Shown in pieces: positions 33,647 to 46,105 of a DNA stretch of 64,000 nucleotides. Below the pieces are notes generated by a model, which had not been told where the DNA came from, did no database searches, and saw nothing but the letters and a program-made list of their open reading frames with translations. The DNA comes from Citrus sinensis (Eukaryota > Streptophyta > Magnoliopsida > Sapindales > Rutaceae). The stretch is from NCBI RefSeq assembly GCF_022201045.2, contig NC_068558.1:39451501-39515500 (forward strand), given 5' to 3'. The position numbers were made by a program, and so were the translations under genes. Position 1 is the stretch's first letter, and each line of letters begins with the position of its first letter.

Positions 33647-35842
33647 ATTTCTTTAAGGTTTTGCTGATTGGTAGTCTGACAAGAAATGTCTTTCAAAAAA
33701 TCTTGGTCATAGGAGAGCATTGTCCCACAAACTAAAGATTTTTCAGTGCTGCATTTAATGGCCTTGAAGACTTTGCTCTATCAATTGCCTTTTGGTTTAC
33801 TTGGAAAAGTACACAGAAATAGACCTCCAATGATTAACTAACTTGGAACTTTGAAAAGTAAATAAGACAAGTCTATTATTATTTGCATAAAAACTAATGA
33901 ATTGAATAGTAAAATAAAATGGTAAGGAATCCAATGCAAAGGGATCGTAAATTTGTATAATATGTAAGATCCATAGTACTAATAAATGTATTAGTAATAG
34001 CAGAATCTACATGCCATCATAGATTACATTCGGATTGTAGAAATGTTCTGTTGAAATGTTCGATCAATATTTTCCAAATTCTAACCGTAGATATTACAAA
34101 TTGAGTAGAGCCATCCTTCAAAATGTAAGCAGAAAAATTCAAGTACTTATAACTTCACAATCAAATCTTAATCAAAGTACTTATAAATTCACAGACAAAT
34201 CTTAACTTAGATATTGGATCTTAACATTGTAAATAATTCTACTTAACTAATGATTAAGGGATACACACACATATAGGTACTTCGAATTTGTCAGTTATTC
34301 CGGTTCACACAAGTCACTTCAACGACTCTATAAATCAATTAAACAACTTTTAACCTATATACGAATAGTCTCATGTGGTCCAGTACTTTTGAAAATTCTT
34401 AGGGGCCGGGCTTGCTAGCCATGCAACGAGGTTTGATAAAAGCCGAGTCATGCCGCAAGGTTTGATTACTCGATGCAGTTGGAGCATCGTGGCCCTACAA
34501 ATCATTAATTACCTTTTAATGTAATGTCTCTCTAGGTTCAAGACGAGCCGCATGCACATGCATGACATATATTGAGCGGCCACAGCCCCACAGTGGGCAC
34601 AACAAGGAGCTAAGTATTTAGACAAAAATCGATTGCATGATGGTACAATGCCACCACAATAATATCTTCGATGCGCTCGTTAATATTGGATATTTACATC
34701 GCAACTAGCATGACATCTTATGAGTAATTCATCTTATGTACACGTGCAGAGTACTTAATATTTAAAATAAATGTGTTTCAGAAGCGCAAACTAATTAGTG
34801 GAAATACCCTCCAGACACCTACTCTTTGCACCATTTCAAAACGATCAAATCGATCATGAGCTGCCCTACAAAATCCAGAAATTACAACATTATAGATGTA
34901 TAAAATTTGGCATAAACCATTCTAACTCTTCTTTTAGTAAGAAATGATTGGTAAAGTTACACCCGCATAAACAACATCACCAGGATCTACAACCGCGTGC
35001 ATTCAACAGCATCTTGAACATAACATATCTTTAGCAATTAGTACCAGGTTTTGGTCTAAAACACCCAAGGGCAAATCAAGGTTCTCCAGTTTGCAGTATC
35101 CTGTTGTCATTATCAAATAAGTTTCCATAAAGTTAAAGTAAAAACCAAAGGTAAGGCATGCATCCAAAACGAACAATTTATCCGAGCACAGGAAAGCTTC
35201 CTCATATTATCCTCTCCGTTGCACATGGTGCGGATATAAATAGCAAATTCCACGTTAGCTAGATTTTTCTTCCCCAGTTAATCAGAATAGCAGTTTGAGA
35301 GAGAGAGAGAGAGAGGATCAACACCACATCCATTCTTTGCAAATACCCATAATGACATTAGAGCAAGCTGAATCCTCCACCCCCTTGCTAGGGCGACAAC
35401 CTGCTTGTACAGAGCAGCAATCAAAACCGTATAACTGTGCACATTCGGAAAACTGCTAAACCATGGCATTCTAAACCATCAAAGCAGAATATACTTTCCC
35501 TTTGCTGCAATAATGACTGATCATAATGTGATGAGTCACCACATTTGGCTGCAAACCGCAGTCAGTCATTTGCTTTTATGGCACCCACCCTTTATCAAAC
35601 AAACCCATATGTAAGAAAATGGCTGAAATTAAAAAAATGCATTTCCATATATTGTTAATTCCAAACTCTCTTTTGTTGTTGAAAGAAATTGCAAGAGTAA
35701 TCATGTAACTATCCACAAATCTGCCCATATAGCATATTAAAGAACTACAATTGCAACAACGTGAGATCTCAAAAATCCTCTATTTGAAGACTTATGAATT
35801 TGTAAATATATTTGATAATCGTCTTGCTTCTAACAACTATAA
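33647..35842. other. Gene-free stretch upstream of the lectin gene
   Basis: No recognisable coding region. A GC-richer patch at about 34400-34500 contains two diverged copies of a roughly 30-bp unit (GCAACGAGGTTTGATAAAAG and GCCGCAAGGTTTGATTACTC). A (GA)n tract sits at about 35297-35314. Confidence 0.5.
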
Positions 35843-36245
35843 TAAGGTAGCGTTTACTTTTTGGATTGGAGTCGAAATCCTGAGGAGTAGGAATCCTAGG
35901 ATTGGGAGTGTGGAGTGGGATTGAGAGTAGATTGTTTACTTGCACTGGAATTGAAGCATAGAATGAAGATTATAATCCAATTTATGTGTTTACTTTGTCT
36001 TGGATTGAGAGTAAATAGTTTCAAATTATAATTTTATCTTTATTTAAAGAATAATAATTTTTAATTACAAAGTTAAAAAAAATATATTTAATGAATAAAC
36101 ATTTATTTTATTATATTTGTAAATTTATAATAATTATTAATATTCTTAATTATGACCATCACAATTTTTATTAATTTTAATTTTAATTATATAAATTAAA
36201 AATTGTTGATAAGGGCAATATAAATGAAATATTTTTACTATTAAC

Positions 36246-36850
36246 ATAGTATGAAATTAATATTTTCTTAGAATAAACTATTTATTAGTATTAATTATTA
36301 ATATTAAATAAATATAATACTATAATTTTTAAATAAATATAATAATATTATATTTTCAAATAAAGATGGTATATAATAATATTATTAATTCTCTATTAAT
36401 ATAATAATATTATTTTTAAGTAAATTAAACGTAGAATCAAACCCAATTATTATTTAGTTAAATATAATAATATTATTTAAATATTTATTAAATATAATTA
36501 TAGTAAATTTAATAAAAAGAAGGGTAAATATAAATTGAAACATTATTTTATTTAATATAATTATATTAAATTTATTATTTATTAATATAATATTATTTAG
36601 TACAAAATTAATATTTTCTTAGAATAAAATATTTATTATTATTAATTATTAATATTAAATAAATAAAGTATTATTATTTTTAAAATAAATATAATAATAT
36701 TATATTATTAAATAAAGATAGCATATAGTAATATTTATTAATTCTCTATTAATATAATATTATTATTTTTAAGTAATTTTAACTTATAATCAATGCAAAT
36801 TATTATTTAGTTAAATAAAATAATAATATTTAAATAAATATAATATTGTT
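36246..36850. repeat. Internal direct duplication within the Harbinger-like element
   Basis: Two copies, starting about 36246 and 36603, share AAATTAATATTTTCTTAGAA, AATTATTAATATTAAATAAA, AATTCTCTATTAATATAATA and AATTATTATTTAGTTAAATA in the same order. The A/T richness makes exact ends uncertain. Confidence 0.7.
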
Positions 36851-36918
36851 TATTTTATTTTATTAAATATAAAATATTAAATCAAATTAAATTAAATTTA
36901 AAAAAAAAGGTAGAATAG

Positions 36919-36957
36919 GGAGAGGTGGGAGTGGATTCCCACTCCCACCTCTCCCCA
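36919..36957. repeat. Near-perfect 17-bp palindrome
   Basis: GGGAGAGGTGGGAGTGG is followed within a few bases by CCCACTCCCACCTCTCCC, which could form a strong GC-rich hairpin in an otherwise A/T-rich setting. It marks the beginning of the right subterminal part of the Harbinger-like element. Confidence 0.85.
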
Positions 36958-38283
36958 TGGGAGTCCCACTCCCACTCCCCACTCTAAAAATAGGTGGGGC
37001 CCACGGAGTGGGATTCCTAATCATTCCCTAATTAGTTGAAGTAAACACTAGAGTGAGAGCAATTCACACTTCTCACTCTCACTCCAGAAAGTAAACACAG
37101 CATAAGTGTGTAATCTTTGAACACCAATAGACCATAGACAACCAAGTCTCTGTAGCGACACAAGAATATAAAATAGCAACCAATTTTATAAGATAAATCT
37201 TTGAACACCAAGTCACCAACCAAGCATAGACAAAACATAAAGCCCGGTTATATTATGTTTTACAGAAATGTAGACTAAGCGAAATCATTGTTTTAACTTT
37301 GAATCACCAACAAAATTCCTGTTCCCTGTACAATCTTCATGTCAATGAAGAAGACTCAACAAGCAAGATCGAAGCTCTCATCTCTGTATCATTTCCAAAA
37401 AGAATTTTTGACAAGTTTATACTAAGATAAAGGATAAAGCTTCTTATGTGATCAACCTGTCACTATGAATCTGTTAGTGAAATGATAAAACATATCCAAT
37501 TAGTAAGTGATTAATAGACTATTAGTATTTCCAGAAAAAGAGATGAACAAATTAAATACATTCAAAACCGGCATCTACCTCTCCAATTTTAGCAAAATTT
37601 ACTGATGAAACATTCCTGCTTTTTTTAGCAAGCATGCAACATGAAAGTTATGGAGGATGTAAGTAACGAGTGAAGAGAAGCCAAGTAGGCTACTCGATTA
37701 CGAATGCTTATGATACTTGATTATACAGACCATAATCATATATCATATTTGTTTATGAAACAAAGCATAATCCCTCTTTGATAAACGTATGAAACAAATC
37801 ATATTTGTTTTTGATGTCTTTAAAGTATAAAGTATAGAACTTCAACCACATTCGTTATTAATGCTGTTTTATAATATAGATCTTCAATCATAATCCCTGA
37901 GCTTATGAAGTCTGCATCCAGAGTCTGCAAAGCTCGCATGCTTCAGCTACTATTTCAGTCAATAATATGAGTACATCCTCTTCTTAATAAAAAGATTCAA
38001 TATAAATCAAAACGTTAATGCCTAATAGAACAACATTTCATAAATAAACTTAAAAAGTTTCTATAAAACTTCTATGAGCACTGAACTCCGATTAGTTGTA
38101 AAAATGATACAAACAACTGAAGTAGTAAAAAATGTAAGAGAATGCCTATCAAAAGCAAAAAAAAAAAAAAAAAAAAAAAAACAAGAGAACGGAATATTCC
38201 AACAATGATATCTCTGGTTCCAACAGAATACAGTTTTCTCCCCTAAAGAATCAATCGTGACATGTGTAACATATACAGAGGGT

Positions 38284-38463
38284 TATCAAATTCTTTAAGA
38301 AAAATGTTTCACAATCCATGGGTCCTCTACATGCATATTAATTTACAGTTCACAATGGTAAAACAATATTAACAAAGGCATATCAAATTCTTTAGGAAAA
38401 ATGTTTCACAACCCATGGGTCCTTCACCTCCATATTAATATACAGTTCACAATGGTAAAAAGG
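38284..38463. repeat. 97-bp tandem duplication
   Basis: Copies start at 38284 and 38381. Both contain TATCAAATTCTTTA, AAAAATGTTTCACAA, CCATGGGTCC and TACAGTTCACAATGGTAAAA, with scattered substitutions (about 90 % identity by eye). Confidence 0.9.
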
Positions 38464-38919
38464 TAGAGTTCAGACTTGTTGATGCAGAAATCTGGTCGGT
38501 AGACTTGCGACCGGGCACCCATGGCAAATTTAACTTTGTTTTTAGGGTACCAGCTTAGCACTGCAGCTTTTTCACTCTAGCAGACAACTTCAAGCACAAA
38601 CTTGCTAAACCGGACCACTTGCGCTCACAATACTTAGTTGGAGGTGCATCAAATGTCTTTCCAATGAAAACCCTTCGATGTTTAAATCAGTAATCAAGCA
38701 TTTTCTGAAAGAAACTTGTACCATAATCCTCAGAAAGCCTAATTTTCGAGAGAAAAAAGAAAGAAAATAAAGTGGAGTGAATTATAGAGAGAGAGAGTAT
38801 ATGGAAATCAAGTAAAGAGTTATCCAACCCCCATTACCTTCGTTCTCTGTGGCTTTTATACTCAATCGGAATTATCGGATTGCTCTCCTCCACGACCACT
38901 GTTGGGTCAGTTACACAAT

Positions 38920-39130
38920 CGTGAGTAAGTGGGTAGTACAACTACTATTGAGTGGGATTCGTGCTCGAACCCTTTGAAGGAAGGCCACGGGTTGACCTTC
39001 TCAAGTCTTTAGTTTGACTCGATTTTGGGCTCTAAAGCCAACTCTACTCACGTGACCAGCCACACGTCTCGTCGGGGAGGATTTTCGTTGAGGAGCCATT
39101 TTAGGTTGACAAGAGCATGTTCTGCTCATG
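38920..39130. repeat. GC-richer patch with a box-B-like motif, possible SINE relic
   Basis: On the minus strand GGGTTCGAGCACGAATCCC resembles the B box/T-arm region of tRNA-derived repeats, and the patch stands out from its surroundings. No convincing A box, A tail or target duplication was found, so the SINE reading is weak. Confidence 0.25.
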
Positions 39131-39503
39131 CTTACTTAGTCACGATGTTTCTCACCCCAAACACCAGACTAAAAAGTCCAACAAAAAAGAAACAGAAGAT
39201 AATCCTAATTTGATTTAACAACAGTAAGAGAATCCAGCAAATATTAACCAAGACACAAATCAAATTCAATGATTCAATAATTCAAAGAAAAAATATAAAA
39301 TTAGGTTTCCAACAATCTCAAAAAAGATACAACTGCGTAAATAAATCTGTAGTAAACAAAAAGAACAAATGGGTAAAAAAATGCACGTAGAATTAAAGCC
39401 TATCAAATTAAGAATTAAAAGGTTTTTCGCTAGACAAGTTGATGACTTCTTACTCTTCAAACACTTTCTTGGGAACAAACAAACTTTGGCATAATAAACG
39501 AAA

Positions 39504-40196
39504 GGGAAAATATCCACCGTCCACCTATTTTTTACACCTTTTTCAAAAATACACAATTCCTTCATTTTTTGGCTGGAATCCACCCAAAGTTACATTTTTT
39601 TTCACTTTTCCACTTCCGTTTGGAATTCGTTAAGAAAACTAACGGAAACTTTAAAAAATGACCATTTTACCCCCAAAACGAAAATTACAATTTCACCTTA
39701 AAAATTACAAAAAATAATTAAATTAAATCTAATTATTTTCCCCATCGGTCAATAAATAAATTAATTCCATAACCATCAAATACATGTTTTTTTTTTTAAA
39801 TATATCTGTAATTAGAATGCTAAATTATAATAGTAGTATTAAAAATAGCTCAATCTCACAAATCATCAATTGAATTTAAGATAAGTAGAGTTTTATTATT
39901 AATTGAGTTATAATCTCTAGTAGTTAAGATTTTTTTGTACTTCATTAAAGTACCAATAATGATATTCATCATTAAATCTTATTATTTTTGGTATTTTTTA
40001 AGGTGAAATTGTAATTTTCGTTTTGGGGGTAAAATGGTCATTTTATTAAGTTTCCGTTAGTTTTCTTAACGGACTCCAAACGGAAGTGGAAAAGTGAAAA
40101 AAAATATAACTTTAGGTGGATTCCAGCTAAAAAATGAAGGAATTGTGTATTTTTGAAAAAAGGTGTAAAAAATAGGTGGACGGTGGATATTTTCCC
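39504..40196. mobile_element. Mutator-like long-TIR element, copy 1, perfect 9-bp TSD
   Basis: 693 bp with inverted repeats of about 215 bp. Left starts GGGAAAATATCCACCGTCCA; the right end is its reverse complement, ending TGGATATTTTCCC. Both arms contain TCCGTTAG/CTAACGGA-type blocks and ACCATTTTACCCCCAAAACG or its complement. Flanked by an exact 9-bp direct repeat TAAACGAAA at 39495-39503 and 40197-40205. The unpaired centre (about 250 bp) has no coding capacity. Same family as the copy at 46685-47519. Confidence 0.95.
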
Positions 40197-40205
40197 TAAA
40201 CGAAA

Positions 40206-41411
40206 TAACTTATAAAAAGAAGAATAAGCAAAAAATAAGTTTTAATACTTTAAAACAGTAGCATATAAAACAAAATAGATGAAAATAGAAGAAAAACTCA
40301 ATGCTAAATTTTCGAAAGTTACCGATAAACAAAAATACGTAAAAGGGAAATTATAGAAAAAACACAAAAAAAATTAACAATTTAATGCAAGGCATTCCAA
40401 TAAAGTATTTGTTTTAGGTAGATTTGAAGTGTAAGAGAAAGGGGCAAAATCTGACTACAATAATGAATTTATTTTCAGGATGCAGGGTATCTTACTTAAT
40501 CGAAGTGTATGGGTTATTTTAGGCCTTTGTGGAGTTTTATGGAGATGAAGAAGAATAAGAAAGGATGGTTATGGTAAGAGGTATAAATCTAGAGTGAGAG
40601 AACTTGAAAGAACACTTAGACCTGCAAAACAACGAAAAAGAGGTCAAAGGTGGAGATGGGGGTGGTCGGCAACCACAGTCCGACGCTCAAGTCAAAATTG
40701 AGTTATTTAAGGTTTGAGAGCTTGTAAGCACTTTGTAATAATGGTTGGAGGTTGATGAAGACCTTAGCTTTAATGGAGTGTATGTGTGTTTTTTTGTTAT
40801 ATATGAGAAAAGTAGAACCTTAGTGTCTTTATATATAAAGTACCCCAGCTGCCTTACCAAGTGAAGCATTTCTAGTGTTGATTTTATTGTCTTTTTCAAG
40901 CTTTTTTGTCCTTTCACCTTTATCATGATTTTTGTGTCGTTAGGAACTTGCTTGGGGAATAAGAAGAATGCTATTTGGCGTGGTTTTTCTTTTGTAAAGG
41001 TGGTGTACACTGCACAATGGTCCGGACACCTTTGCAAAGGTTGTTTTGGTAATTTTTGGGCATGGCAATTGAGGACCACTATCCTTAGTGTGCTGTTTTT
41101 TACTTTTTACAGGTATGACAGCTAGTTGTCCTCTCTTTTTTAGCAAGATATTCCTTATTTGTTTCTACAAAATCAAATATTTTCTTTCAAAGTTGGAGAT
41201 ATTTCATACAGTTAATATTTTGAAGATTTTTCTTTAAACATGTCGCTTTTAATATAACATACCCCACATATCAACTCAATTATGAGGTATACATGGTGTA
41301 GGTTTGGTACTCTCTTGTGGCTATTTTTAATCATACAATTTTTTATTGAAATGTGTCGCTTATATTAATCTTCAATTTCTTCCCTAAACAGTTTCCAATT
41401 GACCTGCTACT
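40206..41411. other. Spacer containing an LTR-like block
   Basis: Apart from the LTR-like block at 40595-41120 no feature was recognised; short ORFs inside lack domains. Confidence 0.45.
40595..41120 (-). mobile_element. Candidate solo LTR (Ty3/gypsy-like), minus strand
   Basis: Read on the minus strand the block begins TGTCATACCTGTAAAAAG and ends near ...TCAAGTTCTCTCA, giving TG...CA ends over about 526 bp. Two thirds in, it has TTGACTTGAGCGTCGGACTG, very like the conserved GAGCGTCGGA motif in LTRs of plant gypsy elements, then CACCCCCATCTCC and GTTTTGCAGGT. A TATATAAAG promoter-like run precedes it. The 5-bp flanks do not match and no second LTR or internal domain is present, so boundaries are provisional. 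Confidence 0.5.
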
Positions 41412-41860
41412 ACAGAGCCGCTAGAGCTAAAAAATACGAATATTACAACCCATTGGACAAGTATCCTAATTTATTTCTTTTCTCATATTAGTATCTCAAT
41501 AACAATGCAACAAGAAAAAAGCTTTTAACTTCCAAAGTGAACAACTTCTTTTTCTTTTGCCATAATGCAAGCCCAGGAGCTCTCAAATAAAGTTTCCATT
41601 AGAACTCCTTTTATGGAGACATCAGAGTTCAAGGGGACAAACATTTATAACTCACTGGACAAGTATCCGAATATCTTTCCTTTTCCATACAAGTATCTAA
41701 ATAGCAATGCAACAAAGAAACACTTTCAACATCTAGAATGACAAACTTCTATTTCTTTTCACATAATGCAAGCTTAGGGGCGTTTAGATCAAGTTTTCAT
41801 TAAAATTCCGTTGTGGAGCCGTCAGAGCTCAAAAGACAAACTTTTGTAACCCATTTATCA
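41412..41860. repeat. About 201-bp tandem repeat, 2.2 copies
   Basis: Units begin near 41412, 41613 and 41813. Shared pieces include GAGCCG(C/T)(T/C)(A/C)GAGCT, CA(T/C)TGGACAAGTATCC, AGCAATGCAACAA and CATAATGCAAGC. Identity is about 75-80 %. The array abuts the PP2C-like fragment at 41885-42302 and may derive from an intron of that gene. Confidence 0.75.
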
Positions 41861-41884
41861 ACTAGCCATTAGAAGCCAACACTA

Positions 41885-42302
41885 AAAACCTCCATATCTA
41901 AAGTGAACTTAAGGACATTTGTATTAGGCTCAGTTATCATCCAGTCCTTCGAAGAAGCATGTCCGATACTTCTAGAGATGAAATCATCATTATTTAAAAA
42001 CTAACCTCTCCTTGTGAAGCCTATAACTCTTTTTGCAAACACATTATCAACGTAGTTAAACCATAAAAAAATGAATCATTTTTAGTTCCTCATCGTTTTG
42101 TAAGTTTGACAACAGAAATCAAAATGACCACCTTATCCATTGTCCACTTGCGTTCATCCAAATTGTATATATTATAATTATGTTGAGGTCCAAGGGGTTC
42201 GGCCTCTCTATCTCTACAGAGGACACCTCTAAAATTTCTCAAGTTTGAGACAACAAATAAAAAGGTTGTGATGTAGCAAGCACCATCTCCTAAACACTGC
42301 AT
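41885..42302 (-). pseudogene. PP2C (clade B, AP2C-like) pseudogene fragment A
   Basis: Two minus-strand blocks survive: 42302-42100 reads GACYITTF, VVSNLRNFRGVLCRDREAE and QHN, the region of PP2C that in intact proteins is VSNLGDCRAVLCR; and about 41985-41893 reads RSIGHASSKDWMITEP, the SRSIGD-LKxWVxAEP region. The catalytic DGHGG metal-binding part and the C-terminus are absent, Asp of GDCR is lost, and the segments are separated by non-coding DNA. The resemblance is to the AP2C-type stress MAPK phosphatases (inference). Closely related to fragment B at 47955-48412 beyond the MULE. Confidence 0.7.
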
Positions 42303-42836
42303 GTATATGCATATCGTTGAAGGAAAGTAATAAGAAATGAGCTATAATATTCAGATAGAAAACTTTGACATAACACAGAGATGAACAAATTAAGACCATT
42401 TTTGATTTGTTTTGTTAATTTGAAAATAAGACCACACTTGATCTTACCTTATTTCTATCAGTCTCTTTGACATTTTTCATAACAAATATGACAAATGGAT
42501 TAATAAAAAGACACACTTGGGCATTTCTTACATATAAATGAGGTAGTTATTGTAATATTGACTGCTTGTAATTTTAGATAATGTCTTTAATACCTGTTGG
42601 TGTCGGATTAGCAGTATTAATATACAACAAAACACTTGAGAAACGCCAATGATTGATATTGACATTCGACTATAAAATTAAATTAAACATACACATACAA
42701 TATTTTAATTAATCTATCTTTGTCTAACATGTTTAAATTACAAAATATATAGATATTGCTTTTCATTTTTTAATATTTAGTTTAGGCTACACATTTAATT
42801 TTTTAAGGCTACAATCTAACAATATATATTAGAGGA
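42303..42836. other. A/T-rich spacer
   Basis: Sequence between PP2C fragment A and the left end of the FAR1-type MULE; nothing was recognised. Confidence 0.5.
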
Positions 42837-43931
42837 GTGTTACGGTTAGTTGCCCAAATAGGCGACTAACTCACTCAATTATCTCAAATTTGACAAGTGT
42901 CCAGTTTTACTTTTTACTAGACCCACAAATAACAATTTCCTCTCTTTCTTTTAATAAGTTATTGGATATTTTTCTACCCATTACTTTTAAACATATTTAC
43001 ACTCAAATGTCATTTACTTCTTTGTTCAAATACTAAATTGCCCTTCTCTTTTTGTTTGTTAGAAAAAAAATTCTAAAAAATCACACAACCCAAATTATTA
43101 CATGCCAGCACTCTCAACTGTTCAACTGAAACAATTTCAATTTATAAACTTCATTATCCCGAATGGTTCTTGGAGTACAGTTTTATTACAAAAACAAGAA
43201 TAATCAACAACGTTTATAACTACTTATAATGATACAATTTTATTCCAAGAACATTGATCACAAAAATAGTTCTTCTTTGTGGATTGAACAATTCACTATT
43301 GGTGAAGAAAACCTTGCCTTGAAAACTTCTTTATAATTTGAAAGTGTCAAGAGATCTTATTGTTTGAATATAAATATATTACAACCTATACACATAAATA
43401 AATGTTATAACAACATTAATACTAAATTATAACAATTAGTAAGTATTCAAAGAAGGTATTACCGTCATTAAACACTATTGATTTAGAACCAACATCTAAT
43501 AGATATTCACTAGAAAAATTCTTCAAAGATTCATTATCATCCTATTGGATATTTTAGATTTATTCGGTGTAAGTTCCAATAAATACAAAAATATCAATAT
43601 ATGATAAATTACAATATAATACATGTAAAAAGTAAAATAATATACTTAACATACCATTTCTTGCAAGCAATCTTGTGTATCACAAAGATCAATAACATTC
43701 TCATTCCTTAAGGTTGAATGTTCCTGGGACTAAATATAGAAAAATTAAAGCTACTAAATACAAATAAATTTCTAATAACTACAAAAAGAAATATAACATA
43801 AAAATTTTTATATAACAAACAATTATTTGAGAGGAATTTTTGGTCCCAACGTTCTTTAGAACCTTAAAAAAAAGAAAAAAAATGTTATCATTAATAAATA
43901 AAAATATAACAATTTAAATGTGTCATTAACA

Positions 43932-43958
43932 ATGTGTGTGTGTGTGTGTGTGTGTGTG
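43932..43958. repeat. (GT)n microsatellite
   Basis: About 13 uninterrupted GT units inside the MULE. It produces an artificial His-Thr ORF on the other strand. Confidence 0.95.
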
Positions 43959-44131
43959 TTAACTAACCCTTCTCGATTTGGTTTGGTGTTGAGTATTATT
44001 TTCTTACATTTATCAATTCCTTTCTTCCTTCTTTTAGGAGCTCCTTTTGGACTTGATATTTGTGGATTAAGTAATGAGATATCATGCAGCAAATTGCCAT
44101 TCCTTGTCAACATTGTAAGATCCAATTCAAC

Positions 44132-46105
44132 TTAATATTCTTTGAGAGAACGATTCACTCTTGTACATTTTTCCAATGCATCCTGTAATGCACAGTATGC
44201 AATATTGAAACTCTCACTGGACATTAAGCCTTCCTCACCCAATTTTATAGCTTGATGAAATAATTTGTCGAAAAGTTGCTTTTTGAATTGTATTCCCTTT
44301 GGAATATTACTTGTAGAACTTGAAGAATCGAAACTCTTTGCATCCTTACTCCATCGCTTCAATACATAATGAGGTTGAATATTAAAAACACCAAGAGATT
44401 GAAGAACACATAGTACATGCCTGCAAAGAAATCTATTATGATCAAACAATCAACACAAACAATTAATTTCTTGACTCCTTGCTTCCCAATTCACCACAAA
44501 AGCTATATTTTTCTCAAAATCTTCAATGTCAAAGGTTTTTATTGTGCCAACTTCTAGCTTTTATAATGAGAAGCATGTTGATGCTCCTAAAACTTTAACT
44601 TCAAATTTCTTGAAAACTTCATGTGTATAGATTGTGCACATTTGTTTCTCAACGGGTGAAAGAGACTTTAACAACAGTTTCTTATGCCATGTATTGAAAC
44701 TTGCATAGCTTAATTTTCTTGTCTATCTTGTAAAGTCAATTTGTACTTTTCAACAAATTCTTTCAATAATGTCTTCTTGCTAACATATTTGTCAAAAAAA
44801 AGAGTTGATGCTTTTGGACCGTTGGGTTGTAGATAATCCAGCAAAGAATGTATCCTTCATATAAATAGGCACCCAGAACTTGTGATCTTCATATAATGAT
44901 CCTGACCACTTATTCCCTTCAAGCTCAAACTCTCCAATCATATTCCACTATTTTTTTTCAAAGTCCTCCTCCAACCATAAGTTGTAAACACAGTCTTTGA
45001 ATATTCTCATAAAAGATTCATCCTTCTTTATCACATAGCTAAGCTTTTTAGGAATTTTCTTTAACATCTGCCACATACAAAGTCCGGTGTCGTGTATTCG
45101 GAAAGACAATTGAAATGGTTGCTTTCATAGCTTTGTCTTGATTAGTTAATATAGCAATTGGATGCTTTCCATCCATAGCCCTCAACCATGTCTGTATTAG
45201 CCAAACAAATGTTGACGTAGTCTCATCCGCAAGCAATGTACATCCAAGTAATATAAACTGATGGTTATTCACACCAATAAAAAAAGCAAATGGCATTATA
45301 TATTTTTTTGTAATGTATTTAGTATCAAAGGAAACAACATCTCCAAAAATCTTAAAATCCTCTTTACTAGTTGCATCCACCCAAAAGACATTTTTTAACC
45401 TATGTTCTTTATCTAAGTCCACTGCATAAAAGAAATTAGGATTCTCTTACTGCATTTGCGTAAAGTGGTTAAGCATTGCTCTAGTATCACTTAATTCCAA
45501 TGCTAGTCGACGTTCTTTATCCAAATGGTTTCTAATATCTTTCTTTGTTTACCCAATATTTTCATATCCACCATTTTTTCTAGCCATTGCAACAAAAATC
45601 TTATTTGTACCAATACCAACTGCATGTAACATATTAATGCTATGTTTATTGGAAATGCAATACTTATATGGCATGGAAAATAATGTGCATGGCTAGGATA
45701 AAGTTCATGATTATGCTCTTTTATGAAATTTTGAACATACCACTTGCCATAAGAGTTTCGTTTGACATGCAACAAACCCTTACAATCTACTTTCAAACAT
45801 GGGCGTTGATTGATAGCATTAGATTCTTGTTTTATCCCATACCTTGTACATGCGAACTTTGCATAAATAAATTCTCTCGATAACATTGATCGATGGCTGG
45901 ATTTCTTTACGATACCAAACCCTATATACTTAGCATACTTTAGATAGAAAAAATAAGCATCATCTTGTGTATCAAACTCCAACCTAGTATAAGGCTCTAA
46001 ATTCTTGCCATCTTTATCATCCACTGTGTTTTCATTCACCACATTTCCATCAGTCACATTCCTGCACTCATCCAAATTTGTACTTAAATCAATCTGTAAA
46101 TTCAT
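44132..46105 (-). pseudogene. FAR1-like MULE transposase, disrupted
   Basis: The first block (46105-45650) begins MNLQIDLSTNLDECRNV and contains the FAR1 DNA-binding domain (LEFDTQDDAYFFYLKYAK, GFGIVKKSSHRS, CKGLLHVKR, FIKEHNHELYP). A frameshift near 45650 moves the frame to MLHAVGIGTNKIFVAMAR; that frame has in-frame stops near 45544 and 45451 before the MULE catalytic core (AVDLDKEHRLKNVFWVDATS, VVSFDTKYITKKY, GVNNHQFILLGCTLL, TFVWLIQTWLRAM). The family TDQD block reads TNQDKAM. Further relics (KDCVYNLWLEEDFE; LEGNKWSGSLYE) reach a SWIM-like CRHVLCVLQ near 44420 and a C-terminal end at 44132. Several stops and frameshifts make it non-functional. Related host genes of the FRS family exist, but the flanking TIRs mark this one as a transposon gene. 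Confidence 0.85.

Larger units (their letters stand above)
35846..37102. mobile_element. PIF/Harbinger-like non-autonomous element
   Basis: 1257 bp with imperfect terminal inverted repeats: left GGTAGCGTTTACTTTTTGG, right in reverse complement TGCTGTGTTTACTTTCTGG. It is flanked by TAA on both sides (35843-35845 and 37103-37105), the 3-bp target preference of PIF/Harbinger transposons. The ends are GC-richer with repeated GGAGTGGGA motifs; the centre is extremely A/T-rich with an internal duplication of about 250 bp (period about 350). No transposase is visible. Superfamily assignment rests on TSD length and TIR style. Confidence 0.7.
37106..39494. other. Gene-free stretch with small repeats
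   Basis: Holds a 97-bp duplication (38284-38463), a poly-A run of about 24 at 38158-38181 and a GC-richer patch (38920-39130) described separately. No gene was recognised. Confidence 0.5.

Noticed and set aside
43856..44125. ORF with a His-Thr repeat
   Set aside because: Created by translating the (GT)n microsatellite.
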